Shown here: one piece after another, positions 33,677-40,830 of the stretch
Layout of the letters: every line of letters starts with the position of its first letter
Numbering within the stretch: the first letter of the stretch is position 1
Assembly: GCA_023421075.1 (NCBI GenBank)
Contig: JAEZUM010000018.1
Location: 1 to 51,697 of the forward strand
Direction of reading: 5' to 3'
DNA: 51,697 nt
DNA from: Bacillota bacterium
Lineage (GTDB): Bacteria; Bacillota; Clostridia; Lachnospirales; Lachnospiraceae
Made by a program: the position numbers and the translations under genes
Notes under the pieces: model-generated
Told to the model about the DNA's origin: nothing
The model's database searches: none
What the model saw: the letters and a program-made list of their open reading frames with translations, nothing else

Positions 33677-34585
33677 TCAGTCTCTTGATTTCGTTATTTT
33701 AAAATACAATCCGCTTAATAGTATGAGGATAATACAAATCAATACGGATAAAGCGGCTGCGGCCGGATAATTGAAATCACGGAATGCATAATTATATACC
33801 AATTGCATAATTGAAATACTTGCATTATTCGGTCCGCCGTTTGTCATAACCAAGGGTTCATATAATATCTGGAACACGGCAATAATCTGTAGAATTAGTA
33901 ATGTTTTTCCTAAAGAAAATATATTCGGTACCGTAATATATCGAATTCTTTGTCGTATTCCGGCACCATCTAAAGTAGCAGCTTCGTACAGCTCAGGATT
34001 GATCCCGTTAATTCCTGCCAGATATAGGAAGGCTGTAGCACCTGCTCCTCTCCATGTCATAGTCACTACAATGAGCGGTATGGTAAGCTTTGGATTGGTT
34101 AGCCAAACCATCGGTTCCATACCGATCTTTGATAATAATATATTGAGTACACCTGTATTACCGGGGCGGAAGAAATACCCCAGCATCATAACCATTGCCA
34201 TTCCGGGCATAATATTCGGAAAATAAACCCCGACCTTAAACAATCCCTTTAAGTGGACTGTTTCTGATATCAAAATTGCAATAATGATGGGAACAAAGAA
34301 ACCGATGATCAAAGACCATATTATGTACCTGAAGGTGTTAGTGAATGCATCCATAAAATCCGGATGCTTGAAAACCAGAAAATAATTGTCCAGTCCGACA
34401 AATTCCTGTAAACGAATACCCTTTGCTGTATATAAGGAGAGGCGAATGCTTTCCAATAGTGGCTCCCAAACAAAAAAGGCAAATAATATAATTGTGGGTA
34501 ACATAATCAGCCAGCCTAAGATATCTTTTCGATAAACTTCCGTTCTTCTCTTACCTTGAACTACCTCGTTTTTTGCTCTGATCAT
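33677..34585 (-). CDS. Carbohydrate ABC transporter permease, MalF type
   Basis: A 302-residue inner-membrane protein when started at 34585, where AGGAGGG lies upstream; a longer reading to 34666 would begin inside a hairpin and has no ribosome site. About six membrane segments are visible, the first at WLIMLPTIILFAFFVWEPLL. The EAA loop is ELYEAATLDGAGIRQRIRYI followed by TVPNIFSLG. It forms the heterodimeric channel with the MalG-type protein. It is separated from the binding-protein gene by 301 bases that hold a long self-complementary element and a second hairpin. Confidence 0.92.
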   Translation of the reverse strand: MIRAKNEVVQGKRRTEVYRKDILGWLIMLPTIILFAFFVWEPLLESIRLSLYTAKGIRLQEFVGLDNYFLVFKHPDFMDAFTNTFRYIIWSLIIGFFVPIIIAILISETVHLKGLFKVGVYFPNIMPGMAMVMMLGYFFRPGNTGVLNILLSKIGMEPMVWLTNPKLTIPLIVVTMTWRGAGATAFLYLAGINGINPELYEAATLDGAGIRQRIRYITVPNIFSLGKTLLILQIIAVFQILYEPLVMTNGGPNNASISIMQLVYNYAFRDFNYPAAAALSVLICIILILLSGLYFKITKSRD

Positions 34586-34623
34586 TTTTCTCCACCCTCC
34601 TTCTTTTCGTCTTTTCCTTAAAG

Positions 34624-34657
34624 ATGATGGGGTATCTGTAAAAGAATACCCCATCAT
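34624..34657 (-). other. 12-bp perfect hairpin before the permease ribosome site
   Basis: ATGATGGGGTAT (34624-34635) pairs with ATACCCCATCAT (34646-34657). On the minus strand no T-run follows, and the permease ribosome site comes next. Such stems often protect the 3' end of an abundant binding-protein mRNA. Confidence 0.6.
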
Positions 34658-34671
34658 GAAAGGCAACTATA

Positions 34672-34875
34672 TGTTACAGTTCAGTCTCCCAAGGTGTTTA
34701 TAAGACAAGGGAGATAATGTTCCCATGGATGAGATGTTCCCACTTAGTTGAGCCACGTAACGGTACCTAAGGTTCTATATTACAGAACCTAAGTACCGAC
34801 GGGCGCAAATACTCACCATGGAAATCATTACTCCCGTGTCTTAATAAGAAGCATCGAATGGGCTGAACTGTAACA
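34672..34875. repeat. Self-complementary rod-like element of about 204 bp
   Basis: The whole interval folds on itself. Pairs seen are 34672-34684 with 34863-34875 (13 perfect), 34698-34713 with 34831-34847 (one mismatch, one bulge), 34715-34719 with 34826-34830, and 34723-34728 with 34816-34821. Further in are 34730-34733 with 34812-34815, 34752-34758 with 34799-34804 (one bulge), 34761-34766 with 34793-34798, and 34770-34776 with 34784-34790 around the loop ATATTAC. It has no long ORF. It may be a structured RNA inside the operon or a MITE-like palindrome. Confidence 0.75.
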
Positions 34876-34886
34876 ACAAATTCTAA

Positions 34887-36365
34887 CTATTTGTTAACGG
34901 TTGTATCAAGGATTGACTGATAATTTTCATCTGCCTTCTTCATCAGTGCAGCTACATCCGCATTCTTGTCAGTAACAACTGCCTGAAGTACCTTGGTCAG
35001 CTCTGCATAGAGATCCTGTGCTGAGCCGATTTCCTCGAGACGAAGATTGCCTTCGGACTTAATTGTTGTGAAATAATTCTCATAAAGTTTTGTGTCAACA
35101 TTGCCGAATTCAGCTACGATAGCATCCTCTGCAGCTAATACATCCTCTGCAATCCAGCAAGGGAAACGAGGGATTACCGGAACACCGTTTGTTACACGGT
35201 TCTGCGCATCTGCTCTCATACCTGCAATTGCATCGTCGGTAGCAACAGGAGCTTTACCCATAATCTCAAGATAATCGAGTGCAGCATTGATCTGCTCGGG
35301 TGTAGCATTCTTAGAGAACATATAAGGAGTACCTCCGGATAAGGAGAACTGATCCCCCTTAGGACCTGCAGGAAGAGCACACATAGCAAGCTTATCAACA
35401 GCAAGACCATTTACCTGTGTCGGTTGATTTACCGCATCATTTGCACCAATATACATTGCTGCAGCTCCGGTTCCTAAGTTGGTAAAACCGGTACCCCAAT
35501 CTTCGTTGGTCGGATCGGGAGTAAGTACATCGTATTCCCAGCGTAAGCTCTTGATATATTCCATTGCTGCAATCGCTTCTGCAGAATCAACATTCGCAAC
35601 GAACTTGCCATTCTCTTCGGTGGTAAAGGTTGCCCCAAACGCCCATGCGATATTGCTGAAATGCCAGCCGCCTGCATTGTCCTTTGCTAGCAAGCAGAGA
35701 CCCGCAGCACCGGTTGCATCCTTAATCTTCCTTGCTGTCTCAGCAAGCTCGGTCCAAGTCTTCGGATAGATCGGATAACCGCTTGCATCGACTAAACCAG
35801 CCTGTTCAAATAATTCAACGTTTAACATTAAACCGAGCGCATAACCATCACGCGGAATACCATAGATTCTTCCGTCTTTGGACAATAAATCACGAATGGA
35901 AGGGTTGATCTTCTCCGTCCAGCCTCTCTCATTCAGAATGTCTGTAATATCAGCTACAAACCCACCATTGATTAACTTCTGAGGTTCGGTATACCAGGTC
36001 TCGAAGATAACCGGAAGATTTCCTGCTTCTGCTAAGGGAACAAAGGTATCGGTTGCATATTTGTAGTAGGAAGGAACAACCTCTACATTTGGATGAGTTG
36101 CATTAAAAGTCTTTACGTAACCATTATGCATCTCAACATCAGCGGTCAGGGTGTCCTCCGGCCAGATACCGAGTGTTAACTGAACTGTCTCCGCTACGGC
36201 TGCTGCTTCTGTAGGCTCAGCCTCTTTTGTATCATCCGTAGTCTTCGTTGTATCTGCAGGAGTTCCTGCTGTGGTTTCCTCATCCTTTGAACCGCAAGCT
36301 GTTATTAAGCTCATTGATAAAACGAGACATAATAAGAGGCTTAGCAATTTTTTCATTTTTTTCAT
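34887..36365 (-). CDS. Extracellular sugar-binding lipoprotein (ABC solute-binding protein)
   Basis: A 492-residue family 1 solute-binding protein. The signal peptide ends in a lipobox, LITAC (Cys about 24), and a Thr/Glu/Ala-rich linker follows (about 25-60). The mature fold starts at VQLTLGIWPED, with typical segments FNATHPNVEVVPSYY and YGIPRDGYALGLMLNVELFE. It delivers the sugar to the two downstream permeases. The first of two ATGs has GGAAGGAG and is chosen. Within the coding sequence 35820-35833 is identical to the 14-bp operator at the lacI promoter. It is transcribed after the wall-anchored protein gene, about 90 bases away. Confidence 0.93.
   Translation of the reverse strand: MKKMKKLLSLLLCLVLSMSLITACGSKDEETTAGTPADTTKTTDDTKEAEPTEAAAVAETVQLTLGIWPEDTLTADVEMHNGYVKTFNATHPNVEVVPSYYKYATDTFVPLAEAGNLPVIFETWYTEPQKLINGGFVADITDILNERGWTEKINPSIRDLLSKDGRIYGIPRDGYALGLMLNVELFEQAGLVDASGYPIYPKTWTELAETARKIKDATGAAGLCLLAKDNAGGWHFSNIAWAFGATFTTEENGKFVANVDSAEAIAAMEYIKSLRWEYDVLTPDPTNEDWGTGFTNLGTGAAAMYIGANDAVNQPTQVNGLAVDKLAMCALPAGPKGDQFSLSGGTPYMFSKNATPEQINAALDYLEIMGKAPVATDDAIAGMRADAQNRVTNGVPVIPRFPCWIAEDVLAAEDAIVAEFGNVDTKLYENYFTTIKSEGNLRLEEIGSAQDLYAELTKVLQAVVTDKNADVAALMKKADENYQSILDTTVNK
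35820..35833. promoter_or_regulatory. Intragenic copy of the lacI operator
   Basis: GTTTAACATTAAAC occurs here inside the binding-protein gene and is identical over 14 bases to 26830-26843. It may be an auxiliary operator, or a coincidence of the codons for Leu-Met-Leu-Asn-Val. Confidence 0.3.
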
Positions 36366-36456
36366 AATACTCTCCTTCCATTATGGATACACAATTATTA
36401 TATTACTGATACATGCATGAATTATCAAGTGCTTAATTCATGTTATTTTCGGAGGT

Positions 36457-37083
36457 TTAAAAGGCTTTTCTGAATTTCTTCAATAAGACATATCCACCGG
36501 CGCAGGTAATCATTCCAAGTGCTGCAAGCATTGCAGTGGTAGCCATATCCCCGGTCTTAGGTGCTGCTTCTTCCACCGGCGCAGCTTCTGTAGTGGAAGC
36601 TACTGCTCCGATTGTTGCTGCTGCATCATCGGATAAGAACACATCCTTAACTGTATAGACGCTGCTGCCCCCGTCAAGTCCCATACAGTTGAACCAGGAT
36701 AACATAGTAATGCCTTTTTCCTCAACCGGAAGAACAACGTCTTGATACTCCTCGGTCAAGGTTACCCCCAGATCAGAAAGCTGAAACGTAAATAGATCCG
36801 ATACTGCAATCTGTGCTGCACCGGTATCACCGGTTGCCTTAATGATAACATGGAGATAAGGTGCATCTACAGCTGCATCACCAAGATTTAACTGTGTCCA
36901 ATTACCGGGTCCTTCGATTGTCCCCTCTTTCGCTTCACCTGCATTGATAAAGCCTGCATTTGTAAAAGCGCCATCCTGTACAAGATATGTAGTTGCTGCT
37001 AAGGCATTGGCAGTCACCAGCATCATGAGGGCAACCGTCAATGTAATTGCAGTTAATACCTTGTGTAATCTTATTCTCCTCAT
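36457..37083 (-). CDS. Wall-anchored beta-sandwich-like surface protein, first gene of the GH65 operon
   Basis: A 208-residue exported protein. It has a signal peptide (1-29, ending ANALA), a domain of about 125 residues rich in beta strands (GPGNWTQLNLGD, APYLHVIIKATG, FTFQLSDLGVTLTEEYQDVV, VYTVKDVFLSD), a Pro/Glu/Ala linker and a sorting signal. The sorting signal is APKTGD (about 174-179), then a hydrophobic helix and LKKFRKAF, the LPxTG-like pattern in the xPKTG form found in Lachnospiraceae. The domain resembles small carbohydrate-binding modules, but I cannot assign a CBM family. Its position at the head of the sugar import operon suggests that it captures the substrate at the wall. The ATG has GGAGG. 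No sortase gene is in the window. Confidence 0.7.
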   Translation of the reverse strand: MRRIRLHKVLTAITLTVALMMLVTANALAATTYLVQDGAFTNAGFINAGEAKEGTIEGPGNWTQLNLGDAAVDAPYLHVIIKATGDTGAAQIAVSDLFTFQLSDLGVTLTEEYQDVVLPVEEKGITMLSWFNCMGLDGGSSVYTVKDVFLSDDAAATIGAVASTTEAAPVEEAAPKTGDMATTAMLAALGMITCAGGYVLLKKFRKAF

Positions 37084-37101
37084 ATCAAAACCTCCTATTT
37101 C

Positions 37102-37130
37102 ATAAAATAGTTTTACGTTAAACGTGTCAA
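37102..37130 (-). promoter_or_regulatory. Promoter of the GH65/import operon
   Basis: TTGACA (37130-37125) and TTTTAT (37107-37102) are 17 bp apart on the minus strand. The LacI-type operator 37110-37123 fills the spacer. Confidence 0.7.
37110..37123. promoter_or_regulatory. LacI-type operator, promoter-proximal
   Basis: GTTTTACGTTAAAC is an inverted repeat with a central CG, as in LacI/GalR-family operators. Bound protein would cover the region between -35 and -10. Confidence 0.65.
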
Positions 37131-37173
37131 ACTTTTATTTTTTATGCGGAATATGATTGTATATATCGTACAC

Positions 37174-37187
37174 GTTTTACGTTTAAC
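37174..37187. promoter_or_regulatory. LacI-type operator, upstream
   Basis: GTTTTACGTTTAAC resembles the operator at 37110-37123, including the central CG. The centres are 64 bp apart, close to six helical turns, which would suit DNA looping. Confidence 0.55.
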
Positions 37188-37397
37188 TTGATATTATCAT
37201 TTGTACTCAATTATGTCAATAGGATTCTAATGATTTGATTAAAATATTTATTTTGTATAATAATATCATCTATATCTCTCATACATTATCTAATTTACAC
37301 AACTTCCACAAGCGTTTCATCAAAACCTACTCTAACCTGATTTTTTATGCAGTACTCAACACTCCATCATTGCTGATTCGTTTCCATTGTTTTACGA

Positions 37398-37426
37398 TTG
37401 TTGCGCGGCGTGATAATCGCTATAAT
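37398..37426 (+). promoter_or_regulatory. Promoter of the Big2-domain gene
   Basis: TTGTTG (37398-37403) and TATAAT (37421-37426) are 17 bp apart, about 55 bases before the start codon. Confidence 0.6.
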
Positions 37427-37481
37427 GGAAATACTTCTATATTTTTAATTATTTTATATAAAATCCCCGGGAGGGCACTCA

Positions 37482-38513
37482 ATGAAGAGAATACATAAAA
37501 CAGTTTATGCTATCCTAATCGCACTTGTCCTTTTTACGGTTCCAGCGATCTCCTATGCTGCTTCCATTTCCATCAGCAATAAATCGATCACCTTAGAGAT
37601 CGGTCAGACAAGAACACTTAAAATCTCCGGTACCGGCAAAAAAGTCACCTGGTCCACAAGTAAAAAATCGGTTGCCAGCGTATCCAGCTCCGGCAAGATC
37701 ACAGCAAAATCCGTCGGCAGCGCAATAATAGCTGCAACCGTCTCCGGAAAAAGGCTTACCTGTAAGGTAACTGTGAAAGAGCCGATCAAAATCAGCCATA
37801 AAAGCTATAACCTGGACATCGGTAAAGCAAAGACTCTAAAGATAACCGGAACAGCAAAAAGGATCTCCTGGTCCTCCAGTGATAAAAAGGTAGCAACCGT
37901 ATCCTCGTCCGGAAAAGTTACTGCCCTCGCAAGTGGAAAGGCTACAATAACTGCCTCTGTGGAAGGAAAGAAATTAACCTGCAGTATAAAGGTATATAAG
38001 GATAACCCCTATTTAAAAAATGCTCCGTTCCATACAACTGAGCTTAGACTTTCGAATCTCAGCATCATAATTCCTAAGAATTGGCTAACTGAAAAGAATA
38101 ACTCAGAGGATGAATTTTTCATTTTCACTACCCCACCCGATGCCATGGAAGGCTCCTACGTTATGCTCTATATATTGGATACCGGTAAGAAAAGTCCTTC
38201 CTATGCGGATGCAAAGAAGGAGATGCAGCAGTCGATTACCAGAGCTTCGATAAAGGCTTATTACGAAGGATTGGCTACGGGACTCAGAATCAATGTAGCG
38301 GGCTTCGGTCAGAAGGATTATAACGCTGCCTTTGGTGATGCCTTAAAATCATACTACACATTAACACTTGGTGATTATCTCATTAAGGAATCGGTATATG
38401 CCTTCTATCTGGATCGGTACTATGTCGAGCTTACTGTTGCAGATGCAGATGACAATGAGAGCTTCCCCAAAATGGCTGAATATATATTAAATTCATTCAT
38501 GATCAAGAAGTAA
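37482..38513 (+). CDS. Secreted protein with two Big2 immunoglobulin-like domains
   Basis: A 343-residue exported protein. It has a signal peptide (1-26, ending SYAAS) and two bacterial Ig-like (Big2) repeats, about 28-98 and 101-172. Each shows the pattern LEIGQTRTLKISGTGKKVTW / VASVSSSGKITAKSVGSA or its near copy. A C-terminal domain of about 165 residues contains LRLSNLSIIIPKNWLTEK and YYVELTVADADDNESF; I do not recognise a named family for it, although it is reminiscent of PsbP/DUF1795-like folds. No anchor motif is seen. Big2 domains usually mediate surface attachment. The ATG follows GGGAGG. It is monocistronic and divergent from the GH65 operon. Confidence 0.8.
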   Translation: MKRIHKTVYAILIALVLFTVPAISYAASISISNKSITLEIGQTRTLKISGTGKKVTWSTSKKSVASVSSSGKITAKSVGSAIIAATVSGKRLTCKVTVKEPIKISHKSYNLDIGKAKTLKITGTAKRISWSSSDKKVATVSSSGKVTALASGKATITASVEGKKLTCSIKVYKDNPYLKNAPFHTTELRLSNLSIIIPKNWLTEKNNSEDEFFIFTTPPDAMEGSYVMLYILDTGKKSPSYADAKKEMQQSITRASIKAYYEGLATGLRINVAGFGQKDYNAAFGDALKSYYTLTLGDYLIKESVYAFYLDRYYVELTVADADDNESFPKMAEYILNSFMIKK

Positions 38514-38697
38514 ATTAACCGTGCATCGTCCTCTTTCTAACGTGCTCTTTCTATCATTTATGATAAAATTTTTCTGGACTTAATCGACAGAACTTATTAT
38601 AATATATATTAATTATAATACATGTTGATGAAGTAAGCCTGAACCGCTTTCTTTATCCTGTATTAAATTTCTAAACATTATAGAAGGAGTGATATCC

Positions 38698-38817
38698 ATG
38701 GCTAATAGAGATATTAAGAAAGAAGTTAAGAAAAAGAAAAAGACTGATACCGGTGCATTACCGTCTTTAAAGCCGATTATGCCTGAGCCGGAAATTGTTA
38801 AAAAGACAAAGAAATAA
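38698..38817 (+). CDS. Lysine-rich 39-residue small protein
   Basis: A short ORF of 39 codons with a good AAGGAG site seven bases before its ATG. The peptide starts MANRDIKKEVKKKKKTDTGA and continues LPSLKPIMPEPEIVKKTKK. It is strongly basic (14 Lys) with a proline-rich middle, and no membrane segment. The function is unknown. It has its own intergenic surroundings and a hairpin terminator 17 bases downstream, which together with the ribosome site argue that it is a real gene. Confidence 0.6.
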   Translation: MANRDIKKEVKKKKKTDTGALPSLKPIMPEPEIVKKTKK

Positions 38818-38834
38818 TTACACGAAAAAAATAA

Positions 38835-38893
38835 CTACCTGTCAATTCTTCGTTTCCTACATAAGTAGACTAGTACGAAGAGCTGACAGGTAG
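38835..38893. terminator. Terminator between the small gene and the convergent 76-residue gene
   Basis: CTACCTGTCA (38835-38844) pairs with TGACAGGTAG (38884-38893), with more pairing inside (CTTCG / CGAAG). On the minus strand TTATTTTTTTCG follows, so it is strong in that direction and weaker in the plus direction. Confidence 0.7.
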
Positions 38894-38989
38894 CATTATA
38901 TTCCCATGACAAAGGAAAGCCCGCTAATCATGCTTTCCAGTGTTAATTAATACATTTTGATTCAGAACAGATCCTGAATATAAATATTC

Positions 38990-39220
38990 TCAGATCTCGT
39001 CCCTCTTGTAATATTGGATAATCTCTCCGGTAATCGTTTCATAGTATCTTCTGTTCCTCGCAAGTGATACTCCGAAGTTATCCAATCCTCTATTAACCAG
39101 ACAGAGAACAGGGGAGGACAATTTCATTCCTCGTCCTACAAGCCAGTTAATCAGTTTCCGATGTAACTTAAACATCCTCCAGTCAAATTCTAACGACAAC
39201 AATATTCTCCATTCTTTCAT
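38990..39220 (-). CDS. Hypothetical 76-residue protein
   Basis: I do not recognise a family. The start at 39220 has AGGAG about ten bases upstream; a longer frame to 39286 has none. The protein begins MKEWRILLSLEFDWRMFKLH, continues RKLINWLVGRGMKLSSPVLC and ends ITGEIIQYYKRDEI. It is basic, with one moderately hydrophobic stretch, so it could associate with membranes or nucleic acid. A terminator lies downstream at 38835-38893. The interval 39221-39466 upstream is AT-rich and I see no other gene in it. Confidence 0.5.
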   Translation of the reverse strand: MKEWRILLSLEFDWRMFKLHRKLINWLVGRGMKLSSPVLCLVNRGLDNFGVSLARNRRYYETITGEIIQYYKRDEI

Positions 39221-39466
39221 CGTTTCACTACTCCTAATCATTAGCATTTTAATATTGCAGTTGCTGTTTACTACTACATATTGCATGATGTTTCCGGATT
39301 GTAATACGAATGGTAAATCTTGTTCTAATCATATTATGAACCAATTTGTCAGAATGTGCAATCAGTAATTTATTACCATATATTTCGTAATTTTTACTAC
39401 CTTCTATTGTTCGTTCTATTCTGTAGCATGTCCGATGATAATCTTATTTATACTTAACATACCTCC

Positions 39467-39994
39467 TTATAATAAGGCAATCGTTTCCTCAATTGACAAT
39501 ACTCTAGCAAATCGATTCTTCCAAATTTTATAATTATAAAACTCATACAGCTTATCAGCAGTTAAATATTCATTATCAAAGGTAGAATTTGTCTCCTCCG
39601 GTATGATTACCTGAAAGCCATGCTCAAAGGCCGCCTTACAGGTAGCATCGATGCAATATTCCGTTTGAAGTCCGACTAATATTACAGTATCCTTCCCTCG
39701 CTCAGTAAGGTATTCTTTTAAACCGGTTCTTACAAATGCACTGTTAAAGTGTTTATCAAATATCTTCTCTGTGTCCAAGGGTTCGATCTCGGAATAGATC
39801 TTCCAGCCCTCACTACCATACTCCAGATCACTGCCGATACCATCGTCATGACGGACGTAAATAACTTCTAATCCCCGTTCTCTGGCTGTTCTCAGAAGTC
39901 CTTGAATATTTGCTATAACTCGTTGTTCATTGTATGGATGCTCCGACATCATACAGGTCTGAACATCCACCACTAATAATACTGCATTTTCCAT
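39467..39994 (-). CDS. Isochorismatase-family cysteine hydrolase
   Basis: A 175-residue cytoplasmic hydrolase. It starts MENAVLLVVDVQTCMMSEHP, with the typical Asp in VVDVQ (D10). The Lys is near IFDKHFNSAF, and the catalytic Cys is in VGLQTEYCIDATCKAAFEHG. These form the D-K-C triad of the isochorismatase/nicotinamidase-like superfamily, whose members hydrolyse amides or vinyl ethers. The exact substrate is open. The start at 39994 has GAGGAG upstream; the much longer frame to 40195 would overlap the preceding gene. The gap of 16 bases to the SanA/YdcF gene suggests cotranscription. Confidence 0.85.
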   Translation of the reverse strand: MENAVLLVVDVQTCMMSEHPYNEQRVIANIQGLLRTARERGLEVIYVRHDDGIGSDLEYGSEGWKIYSEIEPLDTEKIFDKHFNSAFVRTGLKEYLTERGKDTVILVGLQTEYCIDATCKAAFEHGFQVIIPEETNSTFDNEYLTADKLYEFYNYKIWKNRFARVLSIEETIALL

Positions 39995-40010
39995 CTTATC
40001 GTTCTCCTCT

Positions 40011-40700
40011 CTATTGATCATTTGTGATATCGCCATTACCACTGACCGGTATGGTCTCTCCGAGGTAGGTTGGTTTTGGCTGTAACAAGCAGTAGAAATA
40101 ATCCTTTGTTCTTGCCAGAACCTCACGTAGTTCTCTGTAATTCTGACCAGCGTAAGCCCTGGGATCGGATGCAACTCCATACGCTTCGATCCCAAGACGA
40201 TCCGCTATAAATAATGCTCTGTACAGATGATACTTCTGAGTTACAATTACGAGCTTATCTGCTTCAAAGATATCTCTGGCCCGGTACATACTTTCATACG
40301 TTGAAAAACCTGCATGATCCATGAAAATATCAGAGGAGGGAATTCCTTTCTCAATGGCAAACAGCTTCATTACATTGACCTCATCATAGCCCTTCCGTCC
40401 ATGATCCCCACTCATTAAAAGTCGATCACTAATTCCTCGTTGATATAGTTGTGTTCCATAGTTCAATCGATCCTCGAGCATCGGGCTGGGTCTATTATCA
40501 CTCCATACACCTGCACCGAGTACCAGAATACAATCTACACCTTCTAAAGAAATAGCTTCGTCAGCAGTAAGTATTTTTGTACTTACCGAAGCTTTGATAT
40601 ATAGATTTAATAAAGCCAATAATGCGACTCCAAGAACTCCACTGCCAATTATAATTACAAATATCCGTAGGATCCATTTTTTCATGCGTTTTCCGGTCAT
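40011..40700 (-). CDS. SanA/YdcF-family (DUF218) membrane protein
   Basis: A 229-residue protein with one N-terminal membrane segment (about 9-32, LRIFVIIIGSGVLGVALLAL) and a DUF218 domain outside the membrane. Family landmarks are DCILVLGAGVWSDNRPSPML, the LLMSGDHG segment, the YESMYRARDIF helix and LVIVTQKYHLYRALFIADRL. The SanA branch is linked with envelope barrier function in other bacteria. The N terminus may be at 40700 (weak GAGAGCGAG site) or at an ATG five codons in. It is followed 16 bases later by the hydrolase gene. Confidence 0.85.
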   Translation of the reverse strand: MTGKRMKKWILRIFVIIIGSGVLGVALLALLNLYIKASVSTKILTADEAISLEGVDCILVLGAGVWSDNRPSPMLEDRLNYGTQLYQRGISDRLLMSGDHGRKGYDEVNVMKLFAIEKGIPSSDIFMDHAGFSTYESMYRARDIFEADKLVIVTQKYHLYRALFIADRLGIEAYGVASDPRAYAGQNYRELREVLARTKDYFYCLLQPKPTYLGETIPVSGNGDITNDQ

Positions 40701-40830
40701 AGTAAGCTCGCTCTCTTTCCAATATATTCAAATACTTTTGTATCGGCTTTGGAAATATCATACTCCAATATATCACAATTTGACAAGCATCTCTAATAAG
40801 TTATTCTTATTGTTCTTATTTCCGTATTTC

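Noticed and set aside
39420..39466. Minus-strand ATG right after AAGGAGGT downstream of the isochorismatase-family gene (about 15 codons)
   Set aside because: The ribosome site abuts the ATG with no spacing and the peptide is very short with no supporting context.
39995..40195. N-terminal extension of the isochorismatase-family hydrolase
   Set aside because: It overlaps the SanA/YdcF coding region, has no ribosome site, and the family core begins exactly at the internal ATG at 39994.
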